NCBI RefSeq assembly: GCF_005298175.1
Contig: NZ_SZYH01000001.1
Location: forward strand, 2,046,001 to 2,110,000
Length of the DNA: 64,000 nucleotides
Source: Marinobacter panjinensis
GTDB lineage: Bacteria; Pseudomonadota; Gammaproteobacteria; Pseudomonadales; Oleiphilaceae
Direction: 5' to 3'
Below the pieces are notes generated by a model, which was not told where the DNA came from, made no database searches, and saw nothing but the letters and a program-made list of their open reading frames with translations. The stretch's first letter is position 1, and every line of letters starts with the position of its first letter. Shown here piece by piece: positions 42,085 through 50,770 of this stretch. The translations under genes were made by a program, and so were the position numbers.

Positions 42085-42732
42085 TCAAGCCTGTTCGTCG
42101 ATTTTTGGTGAACTCTCTGCTTTGGCTACCATCACCATTGCCGGGCGAACCAGCCGGTCGTTCAGCATGTAGCCCTTCTGGACGACAGACACCACACTGT
42201 TGGGCTCGGCATTCGGTGCCGGCACCATCGACAGGGCTTCATGTTTCTGCGGGTCGAACGGCTCGCCGACCGGGTCAAGCTGCTCGACGTTGAATTTTTT
42301 CAGGCTGTTCATGAAAAGATTCAGGGTCATCTCAACCCCCTCGCGGATAGAAGCCACCTGCTCGCCCGCCTCTTGATGCCCTTCTGTGCTTTCCACGGCC
42401 TTTTCCAGGCTGTCAGCCACTGGCAGAAGCTCTTTGACAAACTTCTCCAACGCGAATTTATGAGCCTTTTCCACATCAATTTCGGCGCGCCGGCGGACGT
42501 TCTGCATCTCTGCCTGGGAGCGCAGCATCTGCTCCTGGAAATCCTGGGCCTGCGCCTTCAGTGCATCAACTTCGCTTTCGGGAGAGGTCTCCTCAGCTTC
42601 CTCAGCGGCACCTTTATCCTGGTTATCCTGGTTATCCTGGTCTTTATCTTGGTCTTTATCCTGGTCGGCCGCTTCAGCGGCATACCTAAGCTCTTCCTCA
42701 GCCCGATCGTTATGCTTGTCGTCAGCGCTCAT
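42085..42732 (-). CDS. grpE: Nucleotide exchange factor GrpE
   Basis: 215 residues from ATG 42732, which has AGGAG at good spacing; an ATG 11 codons earlier (42765) lacks one. Residues ~15-45 are an unusual acidic repeat of DQDK and DNQ units; the long coiled coil (~50-125: ALKAQAQDFQEQMLRSQAEM) and the beta domain (NVEQLDPVGEPFDPQKHEALS) follow. It releases ADP from DnaK and acts as a thermosensor. It is the first gene of the heat-shock block and is preceded by a sigma32-type promoter. Confidence 0.96.
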   Translation of the reverse strand: MSADDKHNDRAEEELRYAAEAADQDKDQDKDQDNQDNQDKGAAEEAEETSPESEVDALKAQAQDFQEQMLRSQAEMQNVRRRAEIDVEKAHKFALEKFVKELLPVADSLEKAVESTEGHQEAGEQVASIREGVEMTLNLFMNSLKKFNVEQLDPVGEPFDPQKHEALSMVPAPNAEPNSVVSVVQKGYMLNDRLVRPAMVMVAKAESSPKIDEQA

Positions 42733-42826
42733 GGCAACTCCTGCTTGGTCGTCGACGGCCGTCACAACGGCCGATTAACTATTGCTCCCGGCCAGACATA
42801 GCCGGGAAAAACGTGTTTGCGAACGG

Positions 42827-42854
42827 ATATGGGGCCCGTAACGAATGTTTCAAC
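42827..42854 (-). promoter_or_regulatory. Sigma32 (heat-shock) promoter of grpE
   Basis: On the minus strand GTTGAAA, 13 bases, CCCCATAT. This is one base from the -35 consensus and a full match to CCCCATnT, with correct spacing. Confidence 0.85.
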
Positions 42855-42895
42855 CTTTAAAGTCATCATTCACTCACAAATTCTTCCGGTGATGT

Positions 42896-42924
42896 TTGCA
42901 AACCACAAAAACCCTGTATATATT
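42896..42924 (+). promoter_or_regulatory. recN sigma70 promoter overlapped by a LexA box
   Basis: TTGCAA, exactly 17 bases, TATATT. The -10 lies entirely within the first LexA box, so LexA binding would block RNA polymerase. Confidence 0.75.
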
Positions 42925-42929
42925 CACAG
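42914..42929. promoter_or_regulatory. LexA (SOS) box 1
   Basis: CTGTATATATTCACAG fits the LexA consensus CTGT-N8-ACAG exactly. Confidence 0.9.
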
Positions 42930-42932
42930 TCA

Positions 42933-42948
42933 CTGTATGTATTAACAG
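42933..42948. promoter_or_regulatory. LexA (SOS) box 2
   Basis: CTGTATGTATTAACAG is a second exact CTGT-N8-ACAG site, 19 bases after the first (about two helical turns), allowing cooperative LexA binding. Confidence 0.9.
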
Positions 42949-42977
42949 TATTCAGGAATCGAGCGGAGGATATCTGC

Positions 42978-44657
42978 ATGCTCACACAGCTCACCGTCTC
43001 CAATTACGCCATTGCCGAGCGGGTTGAACTTCAGTTTGGAAAGGGCATGACAGCTCTGACCGGGGAAACCGGTGCCGGCAAATCCATCGTGCTGGATGCC
43101 CTTGGCCTCGCCATGGGTGGTCGTGCTGATGCCGGCGCCGTGCGACACGGTGCCAAGCGCGCAGATATCACCGCAACTTTCGATGTATCCGCGATCGCAG
43201 AAGCGAGGCAATGGCTGGAAGAGCACGAACTGGATGACGACAATGAGTGCATCCTGCGCCGGGTAATCAGCAAGGACGGACGCTCCCGCGCTTACATCAA
43301 CGGCCAACCCTGCCCGCTCGCACACCTGAAGGACCTGGGCAGCGCCCTGATGGACATCCACAGCCAGCATCAGCACCAGTCACTACTTCGTAAGGAAACC
43401 CACCGTAAACTGCTGGACGAATTTGCCGGTGTGGAAATGGTGGCAGAACAGACCAGAGACGCCTGGAAAATCTGGCACAAGACTCACCAGCGGCTGACCG
43501 AACGCCGGCAGAATGCTGATGAAGCCGAGGCCCGCCTGCAACTGCTTCGGTACCAGGTGGAGGAACTTGACCGGCTCGCCCTGGAGGAGGGTGAACAGGA
43601 GCAATTGGAGCAGGAACAGGAGCAGCTCAGCCACGCAGACGCCGTTCTGCATGGCAGCCACCAGGCCACTTTGCTGTGCACGGAAGACGACAACAGCGCC
43701 GCAAATCTGGTGCGGCAGGCGCTGCAGCAACTGGAACAACTGCCCGTGGAGGTACCAGCACTGGCAGAAACCATCCAGATGCTGAACGAGGCGCAAATCC
43801 AGATTACCGAGGCCGGGGATAACCTGCGGCATTTCGTGGAAGACTATGACGCCGATCCCGCCAGGCTTGCCGAAGTGGAAGAGCGCCTCAGCGCCATCTA
43901 TCAGATGGCCCGCAAGCACCGCATCACACCGGAAACCCTGCCTGAATTCCACCAGAGCCTGAGCGCCGAACTGGCCTCGCTGGACGATGGCGAAGGCAGC
44001 GTTGAAAAACTGGAAGCAGAACTGGAAGCACAACTTCGTCAGTTCAACGAACTCGCCACACAGCTGTCAGAGGCACGGCAACAGGCCGCGGCCAACCTGG
44101 ATCAGCGTATCGCTGAAGAGCTGGCGCAGCTGAGCATGCCAGCCGTCCAGTTTGTAACCCACCTGAGCCGCAACAAGGGTGACGAACCAGCCCCCCATGG
44201 CCTGGAAGATATCGAGTTCCTGGTCAGCGCCAACCCCGGTCAGCCTGCTCGGCCGCTGGCCAAGGTAGCCTCCGGCGGCGAACTGTCACGTATCAGCCTG
44301 GCCATTCAGGTAGTGGTTGCCCAAACCTCCACGACACCCACACTGGTGTTTGACGAAGTAGACGTAGGTATTGGCGGCGGAACCGCCGAAGTGGTTGGTC
44401 GCCTGCTGCGAAGCCTGGGCGATAACGGGCAGGTTCTGTGCGTAACGCATCTGGCCCAGGTGGCCGCGCAGTGCCACCAGCACCTGTTCGTCAGCAAGTT
44501 TACGGAAGCTGACGCCACCTACTCGAAAATCGAGTCACTGGACGATGATGGCAGGGTAAGCGAGGTAGCCCGGATGCTGGGCGGTGTTGATATGACCGAA
44601 CACACCATTGCCCATGCCCATGAAATGTTCACCAAGGGCCAGGCCACGCATCACTGA
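42978..44657 (+). CDS. recN: DNA repair protein RecN
   Basis: 559 residues, full length. Walker A GETGAGKS near the N-terminus, a long coiled coil (~150-360) and a C-terminal ABC signature (VASGGELSRISLAIQVV) with Walker B LVFDEVDVGIGG, as in SMC-like proteins. RecN holds sister DNA together during double-strand-break repair. A GGAGG site precedes the ATG. Two LexA boxes upstream show it belongs to the SOS regulon, as in E. coli. Confidence 0.97.
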   Translation: MLTQLTVSNYAIAERVELQFGKGMTALTGETGAGKSIVLDALGLAMGGRADAGAVRHGAKRADITATFDVSAIAEARQWLEEHELDDDNECILRRVISKDGRSRAYINGQPCPLAHLKDLGSALMDIHSQHQHQSLLRKETHRKLLDEFAGVEMVAEQTRDAWKIWHKTHQRLTERRQNADEAEARLQLLRYQVEELDRLALEEGEQEQLEQEQEQLSHADAVLHGSHQATLLCTEDDNSAANLVRQALQQLEQLPVEVPALAETIQMLNEAQIQITEAGDNLRHFVEDYDADPARLAEVEERLSAIYQMARKHRITPETLPEFHQSLSAELASLDDGEGSVEKLEAELEAQLRQFNELATQLSEARQQAAANLDQRIAEELAQLSMPAVQFVTHLSRNKGDEPAPHGLEDIEFLVSANPGQPARPLAKVASGGELSRISLAIQVVVAQTSTTPTLVFDEVDVGIGGGTAEVVGRLLRSLGDNGQVLCVTHLAQVAAQCHQHLFVSKFTEADATYSKIESLDDDGRVSEVARMLGGVDMTEHTIAHAHEMFTKGQATHH

Positions 44658-44705
44658 AGACTTACAGAAAGCGAACGTATTCCCCTCTCGATCCTGAGAG
44701 TTTTT

Positions 44706-44738
44706 GGGGCGGGCCTGAAACCCGCCCCTTTTTTCTTT
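44706..44738 (+). terminator. Terminator after recN
   Basis: GGGGCGGG-CCTGAAA-CCCGCCCC followed by TTTTTTC TTTT: a strong Rho-independent terminator. Confidence 0.93.
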
Positions 44739-44751
44739 TCTACCCCGGCGT

Positions 44752-45162
44752 TCAGGACTTGATGGGTTTGACGTAGAGAATCAGGCTGTGATCGACGATC
44801 TCATAGCCGCGCTCTTTGGCGATTTTCTGCTGGCGCTCTTCAATGATATCATCAACAAATTCAATGACTTCCCCGGTCTGCGTGCAGACCATGTGGTCAT
44901 GATGGTCGTCACCAGCCATCTCGAACACCGCATGCCCACCCTCAAAGTTGTGGCGCAGAACCAGGCCTGCAGCCTCAAACTGGGTCAGCACCCGGTACAC
45001 AGTCGCCAGGCCCACGTCATCACCCTGTTCCAGAAGCTTTTTGTAAACGTCCTCGGCACTGAGGTGATGTTCCTCGGAGTTTTCCAGGATATTGAAGATT
45101 TTCACTCGCGGCAGAGTGACTTTAAGACCGACTTTCCGCAATTCGGTGTTTTCGGATGACAT
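44752..45162 (-). CDS. fur: Ferric uptake regulator Fur
   Basis: 136 residues from ATG 45162 (MSSENTELRKVGLKVTLPR); the longer frame to 45216 is unlike Fur. Winged-helix domain with GLATVYRVLTQFEAAGLV, then the metal sites in HHDHMVCTQTGEVIEF. As in Pseudomonas Fur the second Cys of the enteric CxxC is absent (CTQTG), and the protein is short at the C-terminus. With Fe(II) it represses iron-uptake genes. It is divergent from bamE, the common arrangement in Pseudomonas-like genomes. Confidence 0.97.
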   Translation of the reverse strand: MSSENTELRKVGLKVTLPRVKIFNILENSEEHHLSAEDVYKKLLEQGDDVGLATVYRVLTQFEAAGLVLRHNFEGGHAVFEMAGDDHHDHMVCTQTGEVIEFVDDIIEERQQKIAKERGYEIVDHSLILYVKPIKS

Positions 45163-45284
45163 GTTACGATTCACTCTTTGGTGTGCCTCACGGCTTCCGG
45201 TATGATGGAGCCGCATGTTAACGGTCAGACCGTGTCACACCTGCCCCTGGCAGGCGATTTCAAGATAGAGGATTTCCCCCGGCG

Positions 45285-45611
45285 ATGCAAAAGATCACAG
45301 CTCTCATTCTCACTCTCATCATGACTGGCTGTGCTTTCCCAGGTGTGTACAAAATCAACGTACAACAGGGAAACATACTCACTGACGAAGAGCTGACCTC
45401 ACTGACCGAAGGCATGTCCCGCAGCCAGGTTCACTCCCTGCTGGGAACACCCCTGATGACCAATCCGGCTGACCCTTCCCGTGAATATTACGTCTACACC
45501 TTCCAGCGCGGCGGTGGCGACATCAAGGAACAGCGGGTTATTGTCTACTACGAAAACGAGCAGTATTCCTACTACGAGGCACAATTGCTGGAAGAAACTC
45601 CGGCGTACTAA
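45285..45611 (+). CDS. bamE: Outer membrane assembly factor BamE
   Basis: 108 residues. A signal sequence with lipobox (LIMTGC) precedes the SmpA/OmlA fold: VQQGNILTDEELTSLTEGMSRSQVHSLLGTPLM, the well-conserved BamE segment, then DPSREYYVYTFQ. A small lipoprotein of the BAM complex that inserts beta-barrel proteins. It is separated from fur by ~120 bases holding both promoters, and is convergent with rnfH at 7 bases. Confidence 0.96.
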   Translation: MQKITALILTLIMTGCAFPGVYKINVQQGNILTDEELTSLTEGMSRSQVHSLLGTPLMTNPADPSREYYVYTFQRGGGDIKEQRVIVYYENEQYSYYEAQLLEETPAY

Positions 45612-45618
45612 GCCAGCA

Positions 45619-45900
45619 TCAGGTCTTCTTCTTTGCCCGGTTGAGCCGGGCCTGCTTGGGATCAATTTTCAGCGGCCGGTAGATTTCGACCCGGTCGCCG
45701 TCCCGCAGTTCATGGGCAGACGGGGCCTTGAGGACCTTGCCAAAGATACCCATGTCGTCGTTTTCCGGATCAATTTCCGGAAAAACAGCGGCAATACCGG
45801 AACGCCGCACGGCCTCCACCGCGGAGGTGCCCTCTTCCACTTGTAAACGGATGATCTCCTGCCTGTCTGGCCGGGCAAACGCCACTTCCACATCAATCAC
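45619..45900 (-). CDS. rnfH: RnfH-family (UPF0125) protein
   Basis: 93 residues of ubiquitin-like fold: VEVAFARPDRQEIIRLQVEEGTSAVEAVRRSGI and the conserved FGKVLKAPSAHELRDGDRVEIYRPL. The function is not established. It overlaps ratA by four bases (ATGA), a pairing found widely (yfjF-yfjG in E. coli). Confidence 0.92.
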   Translation of the reverse strand: MIDVEVAFARPDRQEIIRLQVEEGTSAVEAVRRSGIAAVFPEIDPENDDMGIFGKVLKAPSAHELRDGDRVEIYRPLKIDPKQARLNRAKKKT

Positions 45901-46343
45901 GACTCACCTCCGCGATAAAGCTCGTCAGCACGTCGACAAAAAGCGTCCACCATTGTCGTCGCCGCCTGATTGAATACCGGCCCGAACGTCATGCGCGACA
46001 GTGACCCGGAAAACTCGAACTCCAGGGTCAGAATAACCTTGCAGGCATTGTCATCCAGGGATTTGAAGTGCCAGCGTCCACTGAGATTCCGGAACGGCCC
46101 ATCCACCAGATTCATTTCAATGGTATGCGGCAGCAACAGCTGATTACGGGTAGTCAGACGATGTCGAATACCGCCTTTGGCAATATCCATGGAGGCAACA
46201 ATCTGGCTCCCCGTTTCTTCATGTATTTCCGTGTCGGCGCACCAGGGAAGAAACTCCGGATACCGGGCTACGTCGTTGACCAGATGGAACATGCGGTCTG
46301 CCGGATGCATAACCAGCGCGGTTTTATCGATCTGATGGGGCAT
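45897..46343 (-). CDS. ratA: RatA/COQ10-like START-domain protein
   Basis: 148 residues. HPADRMFHLVNDVARYPEFLPWC and FRNLSGRWHFKSLDDNACKV are characteristic of the coenzyme-Q-binding START family. E. coli RatA was reported to hinder 70S assembly, while the mitochondrial homologue COQ10 binds ubiquinone; a role in quinone handling is the more general view. It is paired with rnfH. Confidence 0.9.
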   Translation of the reverse strand: MPHQIDKTALVMHPADRMFHLVNDVARYPEFLPWCADTEIHEETGSQIVASMDIAKGGIRHRLTTRNQLLLPHTIEMNLVDGPFRNLSGRWHFKSLDDNACKVILTLEFEFSGSLSRMTFGPVFNQAATTMVDAFCRRADELYRGGES

Positions 46344-46417
46344 TTGAGGAGAACGTCCTGCTTTTACGTGCTTGAATAGATGACGCTGCGGGAGCTTACC
46401 AGCGAAGTCAGTCTTTA

Positions 46418-48052
46418 TCAGACGCTATGATAAAGGATCTCGTCCTCCTTGGGACCACCTTCACCTCCATTTGCGCCATCCTGTTCACTGTCGCTCTCGG
46501 TTTGCGGAGGCTCTTCGCCCTCCTCTCGGCCAGCCTCACCCTCCCTGCCCTGGGGGTCCGAAGAACCTTCACCAGAGCCTTGCGGGCGCACGGGTTCGGG
46601 CGCTATCGCCTCCGCCGGGCCGCACCAGAGAGCAGCGCTGCCGGTATTACACATAGCCGCCAAAGATACCGTTGTGTACTGGATACCGATATACGCAACG
46701 ACCAGGGGTAGCACCAGCCGCATCACCCAGAACCATATGCCCCGGAACAGGCCCGGAGCACTGCCCAGTATGGTAAAAGTCAGGTTACGGGTCAGACACC
46801 AACCGGCAAAAACAGCAACCAGAATACTCACCAGTGGAATCAACAGACCACCCGTGGCCAGCTCCAGCCATCGGAAGATGGTTCCACCGGCAAAACGGAC
46901 GCCTGACCAGACGTTGAAAGACAGCAGGGAACCGAGCCCTAGCAGCCAGACCACGCCCCCCATCAGAAACACCGACCAGCCCCGCGGAGCGCCTGTCCAT
47001 TCACAGAACCACCCGACAACGGGTTCCAGCAGGGAGAGAGCCGTTGTCCATACAATCATGACAATAACCAGAAAGACGCTCGCAATCAGGAACTGACTGC
47101 CCGGCATGTCCGATAACGCCACCGGCAGGGACAGGAAAAGCAGGCCAAAGCCCCGCTCTCCTTCCATGGAATGCCCTCCGGGCACCAGCGAGTAGATTGC
47201 CAGGCCGGCAACAATGGCGATCAGGGTGTCCATCAGCACCACTGCCAGCACTGAGCGCTTGAGATGGGTGCCGGCTGGCGTGTAGGCTCCGAACAGTGTC
47301 CACACACCCATACCCAATCCCAGAGTAAAAAACGCATGAAACAAGGCAGCCTGCAGGCTTTCCGGGGTTACGTCGTCGGGGTGGAAACTGAGCATGAAAT
47401 TAGAGGCACTGCGATACTCACCCGTCCACACAGCCAGACCACAGAGCACCAGTAACATCAGCAGCATGGTCGGGGCCACCACCCGCACAGCACGCTCGAC
47501 ACCGTCAACCACGCCCTGCATGGAGACCCAGATGACCAGCAGCAGGAAGAACCCGTGCCAGGCCATGAATACGCGATAGTCTTCCGGGTCCGAGACCAGC
47601 GCGGACAGCGTGCTCGCCGCCTCAGCCTCGCCGGCGCCGATAAACCGGCCCATGGCACCATAGAAAACGTACGCCAGCGCAATGGCGCCAAAAACAGCGG
47701 TAAAGGAAAGCACCACAAGCGCTGCAAGAATACCCATCCTGCCGGCCCATACCCACCCGCGGGAACATCGGGCTCTGCGCACATACCCGTCCATGGCCAG
47801 CACCAGGCCATGGCGGGAATGGCGCCCCATGGCTGATTCCGTCACCATCAGAGGCAGGGTTATCAGTAGAAGGCAGAGCAGATACAGCAGAATGAACAGC
47901 CCGCCACCGTGCTGGCCTGCCAGGTAGGGAAACTGCCACACATTCGCCAGACCAAAGGTTGCTCCGGTCGCAGCCCAGAAAAAGGTGGTTGGCCGGGTCC
48001 AGGACCCGATTGGTGTTTCGTATGGAGTAGGCATTCCATTCCCTGACGACAT
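46418..48052 (-). CDS. Sodium-dependent neurotransmitter-symporter-family (SNF) transporter
   Basis: 544 residues. The N-terminal signature WTRPTTFFWAATGATFGLANVWQFPYLAGQHGGG holds the sodium-site helix TM1 of the LeuT fold; about eleven or twelve hydrophobic helices follow. It probably imports an amino acid or related solute with Na+. The last ~65 residues (after SAALWCGPAEAI) form a hydrophilic tail rich in Glu, Gly, Ser and Gln. That tail is not part of the transport core and is unusual. Substrate unknown. Confidence 0.9.
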   Translation of the reverse strand: MSSGNGMPTPYETPIGSWTRPTTFFWAATGATFGLANVWQFPYLAGQHGGGLFILLYLLCLLLITLPLMVTESAMGRHSRHGLVLAMDGYVRRARCSRGWVWAGRMGILAALVVLSFTAVFGAIALAYVFYGAMGRFIGAGEAEAASTLSALVSDPEDYRVFMAWHGFFLLLVIWVSMQGVVDGVERAVRVVAPTMLLMLLVLCGLAVWTGEYRSASNFMLSFHPDDVTPESLQAALFHAFFTLGLGMGVWTLFGAYTPAGTHLKRSVLAVVLMDTLIAIVAGLAIYSLVPGGHSMEGERGFGLLFLSLPVALSDMPGSQFLIASVFLVIVMIVWTTALSLLEPVVGWFCEWTGAPRGWSVFLMGGVVWLLGLGSLLSFNVWSGVRFAGGTIFRWLELATGGLLIPLVSILVAVFAGWCLTRNLTFTILGSAPGLFRGIWFWVMRLVLPLVVAYIGIQYTTVSLAAMCNTGSAALWCGPAEAIAPEPVRPQGSGEGSSDPQGREGEAGREEGEEPPQTESDSEQDGANGGEGGPKEDEILYHSV

Positions 48053-48213
48053 CTAAGGGCACATTGTAGCGGAGGAATTGCGCCCCATACGACTATCGAT
48101 GCAGCCAATCGCGCCGATTTCGTGACCGGTCTGGCACTACTGAGCTACAATGCGCGCTTTTCCGGCATGAATACGCCCGGTAAATTCCTTGTCCGACTCC
48201 GGATCATCGATTC

Positions 48214-48693
48214 ATGAGCAAGAAGAAACCCGGCGCTCCGAGCGCCACCATTGCCCTGAACAAAAAGGCAAAACACGAATACCACATCGAGGAACGCTTC
48301 GAGGCCGGCCTGGCACTGCTGGGCTGGGAAGTCAAATCCCTGCGTGCCGGCAAGGCGCAGCTGACCGATGCCTACGTACTGCTGAAGGACGGCGAAGCCT
48401 GGCTGCTCGGCTCCCACATCACACCGCTGATTACCGCCTCCACCCACGTGATTGCGGACCCGACCCGAACCCGCAAGCTGCTACTGCACGCCAAGGAAAT
48501 CGGCAAGATCGTTGGCAAGGTGAACCAGGCGGGCTACACCTGCATTCCGCTGGCACTCTACTGGAAGAAAAACAAGGTAAAGTGCGAGATTGCCCTGGTG
48601 AAAGGCAAGAAGCTGTTCGACAAGCGCGCCACCGAGAAAGAGCGGGACTGGAATCGCCAGAAACAGCGCATCCTGCGCGATACCAACCTCTGA
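48214..48693 (+). CDS. smpB: SsrA-binding protein SmpB
   Basis: 159 residues. [35 protein letters not shown] is the oligonucleotide-binding barrel, and the basic C-terminal tail ([18 protein letters not shown]) reaches into the decoding site. It brings tmRNA to stalled ribosomes. The ssrA gene itself lies 1.7 kb downstream, after an acyltransferase gene. Confidence 0.97.
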   Translation: MSKKKPGAPSATIALNKKAKHEYHIEERFEAGLALLGWEVKSLRAGKAQLTDAYVLLKDGEAWLLGSHITPLITASTHVIADPTRTRKLLLHAKEIGKIVGKVNQAGYTCIPLALYWKKNKVKCEIALVKGKKLFDKRATEKERDWNRQKQRILRDTNL

Positions 48694-48841
48694 TCACGAA
48701 GCCGCACAAAACGCGAAATTTCTGACCCCGGTCATGGGCGCCACTGGCCGGTGTGTCGCATACTCATTCTCTTTGTTCAGATTTCCAACAGGCCTATAAT
48801 CGGGTACTCGGGAATTCCGGTGCATGGCAAAGGGAGAGCTT

Positions 48842-50269
48842 ATGTCACCTAAACAGACACCCATGTCCGCCGTTGACCACGCCTGGCTGAGAATGGACAC
48901 ACCCCAGAATCACATGGTGATCTGCGGAGTGTGGATGCTTGACCGCCCCGTTTCCATGAGCCGCCTCAGGCACACGATTGAGAAGCGCTTCCTCTGCTTC
49001 GACCGCTTCCGCCAGCGTGTCGTGGAGGCTGGAGACCGGGCCTACTGGCAGGATGACTCCCTGTTTGACCTGGATAATCACCTCCACCAGATCGCCCTGC
49101 CGGGCAAAGCTGACAAAGCCGAGCTCCAGAAACTGGCCAGCGACTTGAACAGTACTTCTCTGGATTTTCGGCAACCGCTCTGGCAAATGCATTACATCGA
49201 CAATTATGAGGGTGGCAGCGCACTGTTGATTCGCGTCCACCATTGTATTGCCGATGGGATCTCGCTGGTCCGGGTCATGCTGTCACTGACTGATAAAACG
49301 CCAGAACCAAAACTCAGCAAAGTAGTGTCAAAGCGCCATTCAAAACCGCGCAAGCGATCCGCGATCCAGCAACTGCTCCACCGCACAGTGGACAACCTCC
49401 AGACCGCCGCGAACCAGGGGAGATTGTTCATTCAGTCCGTTCGGGAAGAGCCTAATTACCCCCTTAAACTGGCGTCGACCGCCAGCGCCGTGGCCCTGGA
49501 CCTAATCAAACTCGGCCTGGCCCCCATTGAACCCAAAACCGGGTTGAAAGAGCCTCTTTCCGGACGCAAACAGGTTGCCTGGGCAGACCCTCTGGAGCTG
49601 GCCGAAGTAAAAGCCTGTGCCAAGGCACTGGGTGGCACCATTAATGATGCCCTGCTGTGCACCGTCACCGGTGCTCTGCAGCGGCATTTTGCAGCGCATC
49701 AGGAAGCCATCCCGGAATGCGGAATTCGCGTTGCCGTTCCTTTTAACTTGCGGCCTCTTGATCAACCCATCGAAACCCTCGGCAACAAGTTCGGACTGGT
49801 GCTGGTTACCCTGCCGGTGGAAGTGCAGGACCCAATCATGTGTTTTCGACAGGTACAGGAGAATATGAACCGGCTTAAGCGGTCTTACCAGGCCCAGGTT
49901 ACCTACAGCCTTCTGGATCTATTTGGCCGCGGCCCCGATGTTATTGAACGGCGGGCCCTGGACCTGCTCAGCAACAAGGCCTCCGCAGTACTGACCAATG
50001 TGCCGGGGCCAAAAAATGCCCTGTACCTGGCGGGCAGCAAGCTGACACAACCCATGTTCTGGGTGCCCCAGAGCGGCAATATCGGTATCGGCATGAGCAT
50101 TCTCAGCTACGACGGCACTGTGCAGTTCGGCATTACCGTCGATAAAGCCATCCACGCCGAACCAGACGCCGTGATGGACTATTTTCGACAAAGCTTTGAG
50201 GCCCTGAGCCAGGTGGCGCTGGCAGGCCGACAAGGCAACGCGAAAGACAAGAAAGGGAAAGTGGCGTAG
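48842..50269 (+). CDS. Wax ester synthase / diacylglycerol acyltransferase-family protein
   Basis: 475 residues from ATG 48842 (MSPKQTPMSAVDHAWLRMD), with GGGAGAG at ideal spacing; an upstream ATG at 48824 is less well placed. The catalytic HHxxxDG motif is VHHCIADG (H133-H134...D138-G139). The N-terminal SAVDHAWLRM, the middle GGTINDALLCTVTGALQRHF and the late motif VLTNVPGPKNALYLAGSKL and GNIGIGMSILSYDG are WS/DGAT-family blocks. Such enzymes join an acyl-CoA to a fatty alcohol or diglyceride, giving wax esters or triglycerides as storage lipid. The sequence departs from the best-known Marinobacter enzymes I recall, so specificity is open. Confidence 0.9.
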   Translation: MSPKQTPMSAVDHAWLRMDTPQNHMVICGVWMLDRPVSMSRLRHTIEKRFLCFDRFRQRVVEAGDRAYWQDDSLFDLDNHLHQIALPGKADKAELQKLASDLNSTSLDFRQPLWQMHYIDNYEGGSALLIRVHHCIADGISLVRVMLSLTDKTPEPKLSKVVSKRHSKPRKRSAIQQLLHRTVDNLQTAANQGRLFIQSVREEPNYPLKLASTASAVALDLIKLGLAPIEPKTGLKEPLSGRKQVAWADPLELAEVKACAKALGGTINDALLCTVTGALQRHFAAHQEAIPECGIRVAVPFNLRPLDQPIETLGNKFGLVLVTLPVEVQDPIMCFRQVQENMNRLKRSYQAQVTYSLLDLFGRGPDVIERRALDLLSNKASAVLTNVPGPKNALYLAGSKLTQPMFWVPQSGNIGIGMSILSYDGTVQFGITVDKAIHAEPDAVMDYFRQSFEALSQVALAGRQGNAKDKKGKVA

Positions 50270-50350
50270 GTATAACTACGGGCCGAAAGCACAAAACAAC
50301 AACAAACAAACCTTGAAGTCCGGCAAACCGGCCACATATACTGTGAGTAA

Positions 50351-50714
50351 GGGGACGACATGGCTTCGACGCTGGTGGCGAACCCTTGGGTGCATGTCGA
50401 GATGGCAGCCAATCTCGTTAATCCAAAGCTGCAACGCAATAGTCGCAAACGACGAAAACTACGCACTAGCAGCGTAAGCTGCTAGTCGTCCTGACTGGGT
50501 CGCCCGTAGCCCAGAGCTACATCTCAGGACGTCATCGCTTACGGGATGCTCCGTTATCCAGAGTTCACTGGCTAACGGCTAAGATTCAAAGAACTCGGTT
50601 CTTGCACCCTGACTCTCGGGTCGCTTGAACTTAAATCAATAGAGAGACGCTAAGCATGTAGATCTCAAGGCTGAGTACTGGCGGACGCGGGTTCAATTCC
50701 CGCCGTCTCCACCA
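50351..50714 (+). ncRNA. ssrA: Transfer-messenger RNA (tmRNA)
   Basis: 364 bases including an encoded CCA. 5' GGGGACGACATGGCTTCGAC and 3' GGTTCAATTCCCGCCGTCTCC form the tRNA-like end (7-bp acceptor stem). The tag reading frame at 50445-50477 begins at GCA and encodes ANDENYALAA followed by TAA, as in enteric bacteria; that tail marks proteins for ClpXP. The 3' end is intact, so no element interrupts it here. Confidence 0.98.
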
Positions 50715-50722
50715 ACCAACCG

Positions 50723-50752
50723 AAAAAGCCCCTGATTTCAGGGGCTTTTTTT
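50723..50752. terminator. Terminator after ssrA
   Basis: AAAAAGCCCCTGA...TCAGGGGCTTTTTTT: a 7-bp stem with A- and T-runs, able to stop ssrA and the convergent SRAP gene. Confidence 0.93.
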
Positions 50753-50770
50753 ATGCCTGACTGCCCCGAA

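Noticed and set aside
42600-42680. Short direct repeats that might suggest a CRISPR-like array
   Set aside because: Units are only about 9-18 bases with no spacers, and lie in frame within grpE; they encode an acidic repeat.
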